Assembly (NCBI GenBank): GCA_021161625.1
Contig: JAGHAG010000066.1
Location: forward strand, 1-19,937
DNA from: Elusimicrobiota bacterium
GTDB lineage: Bacteria; CG03
Length of the DNA stretch: 19,937 bases
Direction of reading: 5' to 3'
The position numbers and the translations under genes were made by a program. Every line of letters starts with the position of its first letter. The stretch's first letter is position 1. Positions 13,365 to 19,937 of the stretch are shown here, in pieces. A model generated the notes under the pieces. The model saw only the letters and a list, made by a program, of their open reading frames with translations, had not been told where the DNA came from and ran no database searches.

Positions 13365-14152
13365 AAGTTCCCAAAAGTGTGAAAAATTTTTTTCAGAAAG
13401 AGATAGAAAAGGCAAGAATAGGTAATTCCTATATTTTTGAAGGTCCTGAAAAAGAAATTAAATTTCAATTTGCCATTGAACTGGCAAAAGCACTCAACTG
13501 TGCATCTGGAGGATGTGGAATTTGTGAGACATGCAAGGAAATTCAGACATTTAAACATCCTGATGTGAAAATTTTTACAACCACCACCTCAGTGAAAATT
13601 GACGATATCCGTGACTTTATAAGATTTATGAATCTTTCAAAATTAAATGCTAACTATAAGGTGGGGATTATAAAAGATGGAGAACTTCTGACCCCTGAAG
13701 CAACATCTGCACTTCTTAAAATTCTGGAAGAACCTCCCTTAAATTCAATCATTGTAATAATAACATCCAGCCTTTATCGGCTTCTGCCCACAATAAGGTC
13801 AAGATGCCAGATTGTTAGATTCCCCCCGAAAAACTTTGTTTATCAAAAAATTTCTTATGAAAGGGAATTTTTTAAAGAGGTTTTTGAATGGCAAAAGAAA
13901 AAACAATATGATGTTTTTTTTGAAAAACTCTCTGATTATTTAGATGCAGAAAATCCAAGGGAAAGGGTTTCACAGGTTTTAAAAGGTTTCCTTCTGGACT
14001 TATATCACAGGTTCAGAGACAACCCTTTTTTCTGTGAAAGAGAGATTTCTTCTTTAATGATGGGGCTTGAACTTTTAAGACGGCAGGCAAGTGCAAAATT
14101 TGTTCTTCACTGGATTTTTTTTGAAAAAATTCCAGAGGTGGTTTTTGGATGA
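13349..14152 (+). CDS. holB: DNA polymerase III delta' subunit
   Basis: A 267-residue protein, shorter than E. coli delta' (334). It is a clamp-loader subunit that helps load the sliding clamp. Visible are a zinc module (C51 plus CGICETC), SVKIDDIRDF, EATSALLKILEEPP, and the sensor-1 SRCQ motif. The P-loop position reads FEGPEKEIKFQ without GK(T/S), consistent with delta' not binding ATP. The C-terminal collar region is short and divergent. It lies inside the tmk-holB-PSP1-metG cluster, overlapping tmk by 16 bases and PSP1 by 4, which supports delta' rather than the DnaX gamma/tau subunit. Confidence 0.9.
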   Translation: MFENLKVPKSVKNFFQKEIEKARIGNSYIFEGPEKEIKFQFAIELAKALNCASGGCGICETCKEIQTFKHPDVKIFTTTTSVKIDDIRDFIRFMNLSKLNANYKVGIIKDGELLTPEATSALLKILEEPPLNSIIVIITSSLYRLLPTIRSRCQIVRFPPKNFVYQKISYEREFFKEVFEWQKKKQYDVFFEKLSDYLDAENPRERVSQVLKGFLLDLYHRFRDNPFFCEREISSLMMGLELLRRQASAKFVLHWIFFEKIPEVVFG

Positions 14153-14757
14153 TTGTTGTGGTTAATGGAAAACTTCTCCGTGATGGGAGTGTTTCGCCGT
14201 ATATTTGCGGGGAAGTTTCTCCTCAGGTTGGAGATTTTCTTCTTGTAAAGACACAATACGGAAAGGAAGTTGCAATCTGCAAAACCTCCCCAAAAAGTCC
14301 TCAGCACATAAAGGAAAAATTGCCAAAAATCATTAAAAAGCTTTCGTTGGATGAGATTAAAAAAATTGAAATTTTAAGAAAAGAGGAAGAAAAGGCGAAA
14401 AAAGTCATCAGGGATTTAATAGCAAAAAGCAAAATTCCAATGAAACTTGCTAAGGTCTGCTATACTTATGATAAAAACAGAATTTTTGTTTATTATACTG
14501 CAGAATCCCGAATAGATTTCAGACAGTTAATAAAGGATATAAATGCTGCATTAAAAACGCATGTTCAGATGGTTCAGGTAACTCCTGTTGCCTGCGCAAA
14601 AATCATAGGGGGAATTGGTCCCTGTGGCAGGGTTTTTTGCTGTAATCTTTATCTAAATAGAATTCCAAAAACAAAATCAAACCAGCCTCCTCTTGGACCG
14701 TGCGGAAAAACTCTTTGTTGCTGGATTTTAAAGGACGAAAAAGGTAAAAATGGCTAA
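14149..14757 (+). CDS. PSP1-domain protein (RicT/YaaT-like), divergent
   Basis: A 202-residue protein, shorter than B. subtilis YaaT/RicT (about 275). The PSP1 core is recognisable: VGDFLLVKTQYGKEVAIC (27-44), FVYYTAESRIDFRQLIKDI, and GGIGPCGRVFCC with C159, C164, C165. A second set LGPCGKTLCCW (C185, C190, C191) follows. RicT in B. subtilis works in the RicAFT complex, which binds Fe-S clusters and affects RNase Y processing; the cysteines fit cluster binding. The usual RQIGVRDEAK segment before GGIG is replaced by VQVTPVACAK, and the linker between the cysteine sets is shortened. RicA and RicF partners are not visible here. It overlaps holB by 4 bases and metG by 8. Confidence 0.85.
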   Translation: MIVVVNGKLLRDGSVSPYICGEVSPQVGDFLLVKTQYGKEVAICKTSPKSPQHIKEKLPKIIKKLSLDEIKKIEILRKEEEKAKKVIRDLIAKSKIPMKLAKVCYTYDKNRIFVYYTAESRIDFRQLIKDINAALKTHVQMVQVTPVACAKIIGGIGPCGRVFCCNLYLNRIPKTKSNQPPLGPCGKTLCCWILKDEKGKNG

Positions 14758-16249
14758 AAAATATTACATAACAACACCCATTTATTATGCAAATTCACGC
14801 CTGCACATAGGACATGCATATTCAACAATTGCCTGTGATGTTGTAAAAAAATGGCACACTCTCTTTGGCAGGGAATGTTTTTTTCTGACAGGCATGGACG
14901 AGCATGGAGAAAAAATTTTTCTTTCTGCAAAAGAAAAAAATATCCAGCCACAGGAATGGGTTGACAGAATGGCAGAGGATGCGAAAAAACTCTGGAAGTT
15001 TTTAAACATATCCTATGATGACTTCATAAGAACAACTGAACCCCGCCACGAAAAAACCGTGCAATATATATTCAAGAAAATTGCGCAAAAAGGAGACATT
15101 TATAAAGGGGTTTATTCAGGTCCATATTGTGTGAGCTGTGAGTCGTATTTTACTGAAGCGCAGGTAAGAGATGCAGGAGGAAATTGTCCTGACTGTGGCA
15201 GACCAATCACAGAAATAAAAAGGGAAGAGGCTTATTTTTTCCGTCTTTCAAAGTATCAAACAAAACTCTTAAAATTCTATGAGGAAAATCCTGATTTTCT
15301 TATGCCAAAAGACAAGGCAAACAAGACCCTGGATACTGTAAAATCAGGACTCAGGGATTTGTGCCTTACAAGACAGAATCTTGAATGGGGAATACCAAAT
15401 CCCCTTGAAGAGGGAATGACAATTTATGTCTGGTTTGATGCTCTGATAAACTATGTTTCAGCAATTGGCTATCCTTGTAATTTAGAAAAATTTAATGAAA
15501 TCTGGCCTGCAGACTGCCATGTTGTTGGAAAAGAGATTTTCCACTTTCACACAGTAATCTGGCCTGCAATGCTTATGGCTTTAGATTTAGAACTTCCAAA
15601 AATGGTATTCGGACACGGCTGGTGGACAATAAAAAGTGAGAAGATGTCAAAGTCAAAAGGCAATATCATAACGCCCTATGAAATCTGCGAGAAGTATCAC
15701 CCGGATGTTTTGAGATACTTTTTTATGAGAGAGGTTCCCTTTGGTCAGGATGGCGCTTTTACAGAACAGAGAATTTCTGAAAGATATACTTCTGACCTTG
15801 CAAATTCTCTTGGAAATCTTTTCAGAAGAGTTGAGACAATGTGTGTAAAGTATTTTGATGGCAGAAGCCCTTGTTCTGGAAAGGTAAATGAAAAATTTTT
15901 GAAGAAAATGGAAAAAATAATTCAAGAGGGAGAAAAACAAATTTTAACCTTGAAATTTTCAAGAATTCTTGAAGGGATATGGGAGATTATTGACGAGACA
16001 AATGCCTACATAGAACAGGAAAAACCATGGACCCTTAAAAAGGAAAATCCCCAGAAACTTCAGGATGTAATGGAAACCCTGCTTACAGTTCTTAATTTTT
16101 TAAAAGACGTCCTGTATCCGTTTCTTCCTGAAAAGTCAAAAGAAATGTCCCAACACCTTGGGTTTGAAATTTCAAAACCTCAAGCACGGAATTTTCCATT
16201 CAACAAAAAAGTTCCAGGGGGAGAAGTGCTTTTTCCAGTTGAAAAATAA
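14750..16249 (+). CDS. metG: Methionyl-tRNA synthetase
   Basis: A 499-residue class I synthetase that charges tRNA-Met. HIGH is at 19-22, the Met-binding FLTGMDEHGEK segment follows, and KMSKS is at 298-302. The insert has one four-cysteine zinc site (C127, C130, C146, C149). The anticodon-binding helical domain includes TSDLANSLGNLFRR and EQEKPWTL. The C-terminal Trbp111-like tRNA-binding domain found in E. coli and B. subtilis enzymes is absent, as in many shorter bacterial MetRS. It starts inside the PSP1 gene (8-base overlap) and shares its stop with the next gene's start (TAATG). Confidence 0.97.
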   Translation: MAKKYYITTPIYYANSRLHIGHAYSTIACDVVKKWHTLFGRECFFLTGMDEHGEKIFLSAKEKNIQPQEWVDRMAEDAKKLWKFLNISYDDFIRTTEPRHEKTVQYIFKKIAQKGDIYKGVYSGPYCVSCESYFTEAQVRDAGGNCPDCGRPITEIKREEAYFFRLSKYQTKLLKFYEENPDFLMPKDKANKTLDTVKSGLRDLCLTRQNLEWGIPNPLEEGMTIYVWFDALINYVSAIGYPCNLEKFNEIWPADCHVVGKEIFHFHTVIWPAMLMALDLELPKMVFGHGWWTIKSEKMSKSKGNIITPYEICEKYHPDVLRYFFMREVPFGQDGAFTEQRISERYTSDLANSLGNLFRRVETMCVKYFDGRSPCSGKVNEKFLKKMEKIIQEGEKQILTLKFSRILEGIWEIIDETNAYIEQEKPWTLKKENPQKLQDVMETLLTVLNFLKDVLYPFLPEKSKEMSQHLGFEISKPQARNFPFNKKVPGGEVLFPVEK

Positions 16250-16833
16250 TGAAAAGAAAAAAATTGGGAATAAAAAAACTTTTGCCTGAATTCAAAAAGG
16301 TAGGAAAACTTCTTTATCAGGAAGGAATTGTCCATGCTACAAGCGGGAATATGAGTTTAAGAAATTCAAAAAAAACTTTTCTAATAACTGCTCACGATTG
16401 CTGCTTCGGAGATATAAATGACAGCAGTATTGTTGAGGTAAGTTTGGATAACAGAAATTTAGACAGAAACGCTTCTGTTGAAGTTGTCGTCCATAGAGAA
16501 ATCTATAAAAGAACCTCTGCAAAAGCAATTGTTCATTGCCATCCCATTTTTGCAACGGTTTTATCGTTTTTTTCAAAAGCAATAAAACCTCGCGACATAG
16601 AAGGTTCCTTTTACATTCCAGAGGTTCCTGTCATTGATATAAAGCAAAGCATTGCATCTGAAAGAGTTGCACAAATTCTTCCAGAGTTTTTCAAGAGATA
16701 CAGAGTTGTATTTTTAAAAGGGCACGGGTCCTGGGTTGTTGGAGACACTCTTTTTGACTGTTTCAAATATACTTCTATTCTTGAAAGCAGTTCTAAAATT
16801 TTATATTATAGGAAGTTTTATAAAGGAGGCTGA
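16249..16833 (+). CDS. Class II aldolase/adducin family protein
   Basis: A 194-residue protein of the zinc-dependent class II aldolase/adducin family, which includes L-fuculose-1-phosphate aldolase, L-ribulose-5-phosphate 4-epimerase and methylthioribulose-1-phosphate dehydratase. Visible are ATSGNMSLR (30-38, phosphate loop), an E78...H82 region where the family has its acidic residue, the zinc-binding HCH (H96, H98) and KGHGSWVVG with H159. The substrate cannot be read from sequence. The canonical SSE motif is altered to SVE. It lies directly after metG with a 1-base overlap, so it is co-expressed with translation genes, probably by chance of operon structure. Confidence 0.85.
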   Translation: MKRKKLGIKKLLPEFKKVGKLLYQEGIVHATSGNMSLRNSKKTFLITAHDCCFGDINDSSIVEVSLDNRNLDRNASVEVVVHREIYKRTSAKAIVHCHPIFATVLSFFSKAIKPRDIEGSFYIPEVPVIDIKQSIASERVAQILPEFFKRYRVVFLKGHGSWVVGDTLFDCFKYTSILESSSKILYYRKFYKGG

Positions 16834-16835
16834 AA

Positions 16836-17312
16836 GTGATAGACAATCCAACAATTCTTCTTGGTATAATTGCGGTTATTTTTGGAATTTTTAATTTGTT
16901 TTTATGGCTTATTATTATAAAAAGTGAACCCCAAAAGCCCTCTCCTCAGAAACAGGAAAACATAGAGGCACTCTTTTTCTCCTCAGAAAAAAGATTGACA
17001 GACACTATCACAAAAATGTTTAAAGGACTTCAAAATCAAGTTTCAACAGGCGGAATTGATGTGAAGCAGATTATAGATGAGATTTCAAAAAACATTCCAA
17101 AAACAGATTCTGCGAATTTCAAAGAAGAACTCTCAAAAATCAGAGAAACTTTCAAAAATGAAATAAAAAATGCAAATACAAAAATTGTAGAAGAAATCAA
17201 AAATACCAAAGAAGAACTTAAAAAATTACAGGAAGAGTTGAGTCAGCAGAAAGAATTTATTGAGGCAATAGATGCCCATCTTGCCGAGCAGGAAAAAGAA
17301 TCTGCAAAATGA
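16836..17312 (+). CDS. Membrane-anchored coiled-coil protein (GTG start)
   Basis: A 158-residue protein. The start is GTG 16836, supported by AAAGGAGG at 16822-16829; no suitable ATG lies nearby. There is one N-terminal hydrophobic segment at about 7-28 (ILLGIIAVIFGIFNLFLWLIII), a short Pro/Gln linker (PQKPSPQKQ), then a Lys/Glu-rich helix with heptad-like spacing (about 92-158) predicted to form a coiled coil. No enzyme motif is present. The architecture is similar to small membrane coiled-coil proteins such as RmuC-N or divisome accessory types, but I cannot assign a family. It is followed by the PEGA gene with an ATGA overlap. Confidence 0.75.
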   Translation: MIDNPTILLGIIAVIFGIFNLFLWLIIIKSEPQKPSPQKQENIEALFFSSEKRLTDTITKMFKGLQNQVSTGGIDVKQIIDEISKNIPKTDSANFKEELSKIRETFKNEIKNANTKIVEEIKNTKEELKKLQEELSQQKEFIEAIDAHLAEQEKESAK

Positions 17313-17743
17313 ACAGAAAAAAGCCCTTTGTTAAAATTTTTCTTGGTGTAATTTTTTCGTTGAATACAATTTTTCTTATTTTAGCAATAGTTATTCTGGT
17401 CAGAGAATTTAAAGTTCCACTTGGGGCAACCTCGCCAAAAATAAAACAAATCCCAGCAAAAACTTCTCCAAAAAAAGTAAAACATCCCCCCTCTCCTCCC
17501 CGCAAAGCCGAGCGGAAAGAGGCGTATATTTCAATCAATTCAAATCCTCCGCTGGCAAAGGTTTTTATAAATGGTTATTTTAAAGCAAAAACCCCTGCTG
17601 ACATAAAAATTGTTTCAGTAAGTGAAGTTCCGAGAAAATTTTCTATAAAGATTATAAAGCCAGGGTTTATTCCATGGGAAAAAGAGGTTGTATTAAAAAA
17701 AGGTGATACAAAAGAATACTCCATAAATCTTCTGAAGAAGTGA
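17309..17743 (+). CDS. Single-pass membrane protein with PEGA domain
   Basis: A 144-residue protein. A basic N-terminus (MNRKKPFVK) and one hydrophobic segment at about 9-31 are followed by a Pro/Lys-rich linker (about 41-70) and a C-terminal PEGA-type beta domain (about 72-142) with AYISINSNPPLAKVFINGYF, KTPADIKIV and the KIIKPGFIPWEKEV strand pair. PEGA domains are found in surface-layer and cell-envelope proteins. The orientation suggests the domain lies outside the cytoplasmic membrane, with the linker crossing the wall or periplasm. It overlaps both neighbours by 4 bases. Confidence 0.82.
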   Translation: MNRKKPFVKIFLGVIFSLNTIFLILAIVILVREFKVPLGATSPKIKQIPAKTSPKKVKHPPSPPRKAERKEAYISINSNPPLAKVFINGYFKAKTPADIKIVSVSEVPRKFSIKIIKPGFIPWEKEVVLKKGDTKEYSINLLKK

Positions 17744-19692
17744 ATGTTCCCCATTTTAAAAACCTGATTTTTCCTTTACTTTTTGTGACCACTGTTTTTG
17801 CAAATACTTTTATTTTTGATTTTTCCGAATACAAAGGTGATATTGATGAGTGTCTGAACTTTATTTTAGACAACAGAGAAAAATCTTTTTTCCTCATACT
17901 GCCTCAAAATATTTCAATGACAGAAAAAAGGATGCTCTGGGTTATTTCCCGAAAATACAATTTTAAAATTATAGAAAAACTAAATCCCTGCAACTGGCTA
18001 AGAGGGGTAAGTAATTTAAATGTTTCGGACATTGAAGATGTTTTTATGAAAAATATCCGTAAATTATCACAGGCAGAACAATTGCCTGAGGTGGCTTTTT
18101 TTATAGGGAAGCAAATTCCTGATCAGGGTGCTCTTGATAAAATTGGGTATCTAAATATTGACAGGATTTTTTGCGTGTGGAAAGCGAGCTGCGTCTATTC
18201 CCATGAGAATTTAAAAATTGTAGTTGCCAAAGAGATAGACACAATTCCACAGGCAGATGGTATTTATTATGTAAAGGTTGAGACGATAGAAAAGATGCAC
18301 AAATTTCTGGAAATACCCAACCTTACAGTCAGTTTGAAAGATACGGGAAAATATCCAGAGGCAGGAATAATTCTTTCAGGGACGAATTTAAAACTGTGGG
18401 AGATGTTTGCCCAGGCAAGAAAAAGAATTGAGGAATACAAAAATTCAGGACGGGTTAAAAGGGAAAAACTCATAAAAGCGCTGGAACTTTCCTATCAACT
18501 TGAAAATTTAAAAAACTGGCAGAAGCAAAGCTTTGCAGTTGACATATTTAAAAAAATAGTTGAAATTTACGACCTTGTTGGAAAAGGGGATGTGAAAATT
18601 TCTGCAAGCAAAGTTTCTGATATAATTTTTGAGGAAAAGAAAAAAACTCCATTGAGCGTTCTGGAAAGCGGAATAAAGTATACTGTAAAAACCGAAACCG
18701 GATATCTTCTTTTTAAAATTGAACCTGAAGTGGTTTTGTCTTCTCAAACACCTGTTGAAATATACTGGTGGAATCCCCAGTATTTCAAAACAACAGAAAA
18801 ACTTCTGGACGGAAAAGCGGGAGAGTTTCTTTCAAATTTTTGCATATCAGCAGGAGAAAAGTCCTATTTTTACATTGCAACAGATGATGGCTGGCAGCGG
18901 TTGTGGACATTTTTTTCTACAGATTTTTCCACAAAAGAAGTTGTTGTAAAATTTCCCCTCTCAAATTTTGTCACAGGGAAGGAAAATGTTATACAGTTTT
19001 TTATAAGGATTTCAAACACCCTGACTTCTGCCATACCTCTGGAACTTCCGCAAAGAGGCATTATAAGTAAATTTTTTGACCCGGTCGGTGATGCAAAAGG
19101 GCCCGGGTGGTGGGACCTTCCTGAAGATTTTCCGCAAGGGTGCGGAGACATTATGACACTTACCATCTGGAAAAAGGGAAAAAACACAAATCTTCAGTTT
19201 TATTTTGCAGGACCTCTTTATAATGAAAAGTGGTTTTGCGCTTTTGACCTTTACATTGACATAAACGGAATAAAAAGAAAAGGAAACGGAAGATTGCGCA
19301 AGGGTTTAAATTGCTGGGTTGCTGATGACGCCTACTGGGAGATGGTTTTAAGTGTTGAAAAGGAAAAAGCAATTCTTAAAAATTTGAGTGAAGTTGAAGT
19401 ACCTATGAGAATAGATGCAAAAAAAAGAATTGTAAGCGTTTTCCTGAATGAAAAAGTTTTTCCGTATGACATAGAAAAATGTGCTCTTACTTTTGTAAGT
19501 TTTCTCGTGGATGAAAAGGGTAAGGTTGTTGAAATTCTTGAAGAAAAAACTGAAAAAAATCCCGGCGGTGGCAGGAAGGGGTTAAAGGTTCCAAATGTGC
19601 TTGATGTTATCTTGCCAGGAGTTGTGGAGCAAAAAAGAGTTCTTTCAACATATCTTAAAAAAAGAATGGTTGTTATACCACCAATAGAATAA
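17740..19692 (+). CDS. Exported protein with C-terminal glucodextranase-type beta domain
   Basis: A 650-residue protein. The start is GTG 17740, overlapping the PEGA stop; no better ATG exists before the signal peptide. Residues 1-21 form a signal peptide (hydrophobic LIFPLLFVTTVFA, likely cut after VFA). Residues about 22-300 are an unrecognised alpha/beta region with no catalytic motif I can name. Residues about 310-445 look like beta-sandwich (EIYWWNPQYF, YFYIATDDGWQRLW). From about 446 the segment FDPVGDAKGPGWWDLP resembles the C-terminal binding domain of glucodextranase and related DOMON/CBM9-like modules of surface proteins, which may bind sugar. Function is unknown; an extracytoplasmic carbohydrate- or envelope-binding role is inference. 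It ends the operon. Confidence 0.75.
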   Translation: MNVPHFKNLIFPLLFVTTVFANTFIFDFSEYKGDIDECLNFILDNREKSFFLILPQNISMTEKRMLWVISRKYNFKIIEKLNPCNWLRGVSNLNVSDIEDVFMKNIRKLSQAEQLPEVAFFIGKQIPDQGALDKIGYLNIDRIFCVWKASCVYSHENLKIVVAKEIDTIPQADGIYYVKVETIEKMHKFLEIPNLTVSLKDTGKYPEAGIILSGTNLKLWEMFAQARKRIEEYKNSGRVKREKLIKALELSYQLENLKNWQKQSFAVDIFKKIVEIYDLVGKGDVKISASKVSDIIFEEKKKTPLSVLESGIKYTVKTETGYLLFKIEPEVVLSSQTPVEIYWWNPQYFKTTEKLLDGKAGEFLSNFCISAGEKSYFYIATDDGWQRLWTFFSTDFSTKEVVVKFPLSNFVTGKENVIQFFIRISNTLTSAIPLELPQRGIISKFFDPVGDAKGPGWWDLPEDFPQGCGDIMTLTIWKKGKNTNLQFYFAGPLYNEKWFCAFDLYIDINGIKRKGNGRLRKGLNCWVADDAYWEMVLSVEKEKAILKNLSEVEVPMRIDAKKRIVSVFLNEKVFPYDIEKCALTFVSFLVDEKGKVVEILEEKTEKNPGGGRKGLKVPNVLDVILPGVVEQKRVLSTYLKKRMVVIPPIE

Positions 19693-19737
19693 AAAAAAGA
19701 GAATAGAGGAAGGAGGATAGAGGATAGGTAGTATGTC

Positions 19738-19757
19738 ATTCCTGCGGAAGCAGGAAT
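19738..19757. repeat. dRS3-like palindrome
   Basis: ATTCCTGC (19738-19745), loop GGAA, GCAGGAAT (19750-19757): a perfect 8-bp inverted repeat inside GTCATTCC...GGAATCCAG. This resembles the dRS3 repeats of Neisseria (ATTCC-N-GGAAT) and similar palindromes dispersed in many bacterial genomes. Confidence 0.65.
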
Positions 19758-19805
19758 CCAGAAAACAGAAGTCGGAAGTCGGAGGGCGGAAAATCCCCCT
19801 TTGTA

Positions 19806-19840
19806 TTCCCCCCTTTTTCAAAGGGGGGAAATAGGGGGGA
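19806..19840. repeat. C6/G6 palindrome with extra G-run (REP-like)
   Basis: TTCCCCCCTTT (19806-19816), loop TTC, AAAGGGGGGAA (19820-19830): a perfect 11-bp stem, followed by ATAGGGGGGA. A second C-run (19795-19799) precedes it. It is the same class as 5195-5227 and a common REP-like intergenic palindrome in bacteria. Confidence 0.65.
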
Positions 19841-19937
19841 TTATAAAAATTAAAAATGATAAATTTGGTGGAAAAGTGAAAAGGCGGGAAGGTGGAAAAG
19901 AGTTTTAGTGGTAAGGATTAAGAATTAAGGATTAAGC

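Larger units (their letters stand above)
19693..19937. other. Repeat-rich spacer at window end, no gene seen
   Basis: It holds reverse-complement CTATCCT-type units (about 19702-19728), a dRS3-like palindrome (19738-19757), CGGAAGT-type 7-base units (19766-19793), a C6/G6 palindrome (19806-19830) and TAAGGAT/TAAGAAT 7-base units (about 19910-19936). There is no coding frame of note and no clear terminator after the exported-protein gene. Confidence 0.7.

Noticed and set aside
1..19937. tRNA or rRNA genes
   Set aside because: No cloverleaf with a GGTTCGANTCC-type T-arm and no rRNA-like conserved segments were noticed by eye on either strand of the spacers.

Overview
The window is a bacterial, AT-rich, gene-dense stretch in which every confident gene lies on the + strand. 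Most genes overlap or abut and carry good Shine-Dalgarno sequences. The gene content (NAD-dependent ligase, RuvC/RuvA, YebC, Tmk-HolB-PSP1-MetG, DUF58-BatA) is that of an ordinary bacterial chromosome. The repeat-laden intergenic DNA and divergent proteins suggest an uncultivated candidate-phylum bacterium (Omnitrophota-like or similar). That placement is a low-confidence impression; no rRNA or other taxonomic marker is present.

Layout: (1) 1-47, last codons of nusB. (2) 48-431, repeat-rich spacer. (3) 432-2694, a small zinc-binding protein overlapping ligA. (4) 2695-2979, spacer holding copy 1 of a structured promoter/leader repeat, then an EF-G-like GTPase to 4923. (5) 4924-5471, spacer full of palindromes and short tandem repeats. 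(6) 5472-8823, a tight operon yebC-ruvC-ruvA-gmk-GAF/PAS sensor. (7) 8824-9074, another repeat spacer. (8) 9075-12545, TPR membrane protein, DUF58 protein and BatA-like VWA membrane protein, all overlapping. (9) 12546-12743, copy 2 of the leader repeat. (10) 12744-19692, a long overlapping operon tmk-holB-PSP1-metG-class II aldolase-coiled-coil membrane protein-PEGA protein-exported beta-domain protein. (11) 19693-19937, repeat-rich spacer.

The genes join information-processing functions (replication, Holliday-junction resolution, nucleotide kinases, translation factors, methionyl-tRNA synthetase) to two envelope-facing groups (TPR/DUF58/BatA, and the coiled-coil/PEGA/exported trio). The tmk-holB-PSP1-metG order recalls the tmk-holB-yaaT-metS region of Firmicutes.

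The most interesting signal is non-coding. A roughly 165-bp element occurs twice, just before the EF-G-like gene and just before tmk. It holds a perfect 25-bp dyad centred on a plausible -35 box, a -10 at 17-bp spacing, an 11-13-bp long-range inverted repeat ending next to the start codon, and an internal hairpin whose sequence is completely different in the two copies yet palindromic in both. In copy 2 a 25-codon leader ORF ends in an ATGA overlap with tmk, which has no Shine-Dalgarno of its own. The spacers also contain a modular set of unrelated palindromes separated by a constant ATGTA linker, and stretches of degenerate 7-bp-period repeats.
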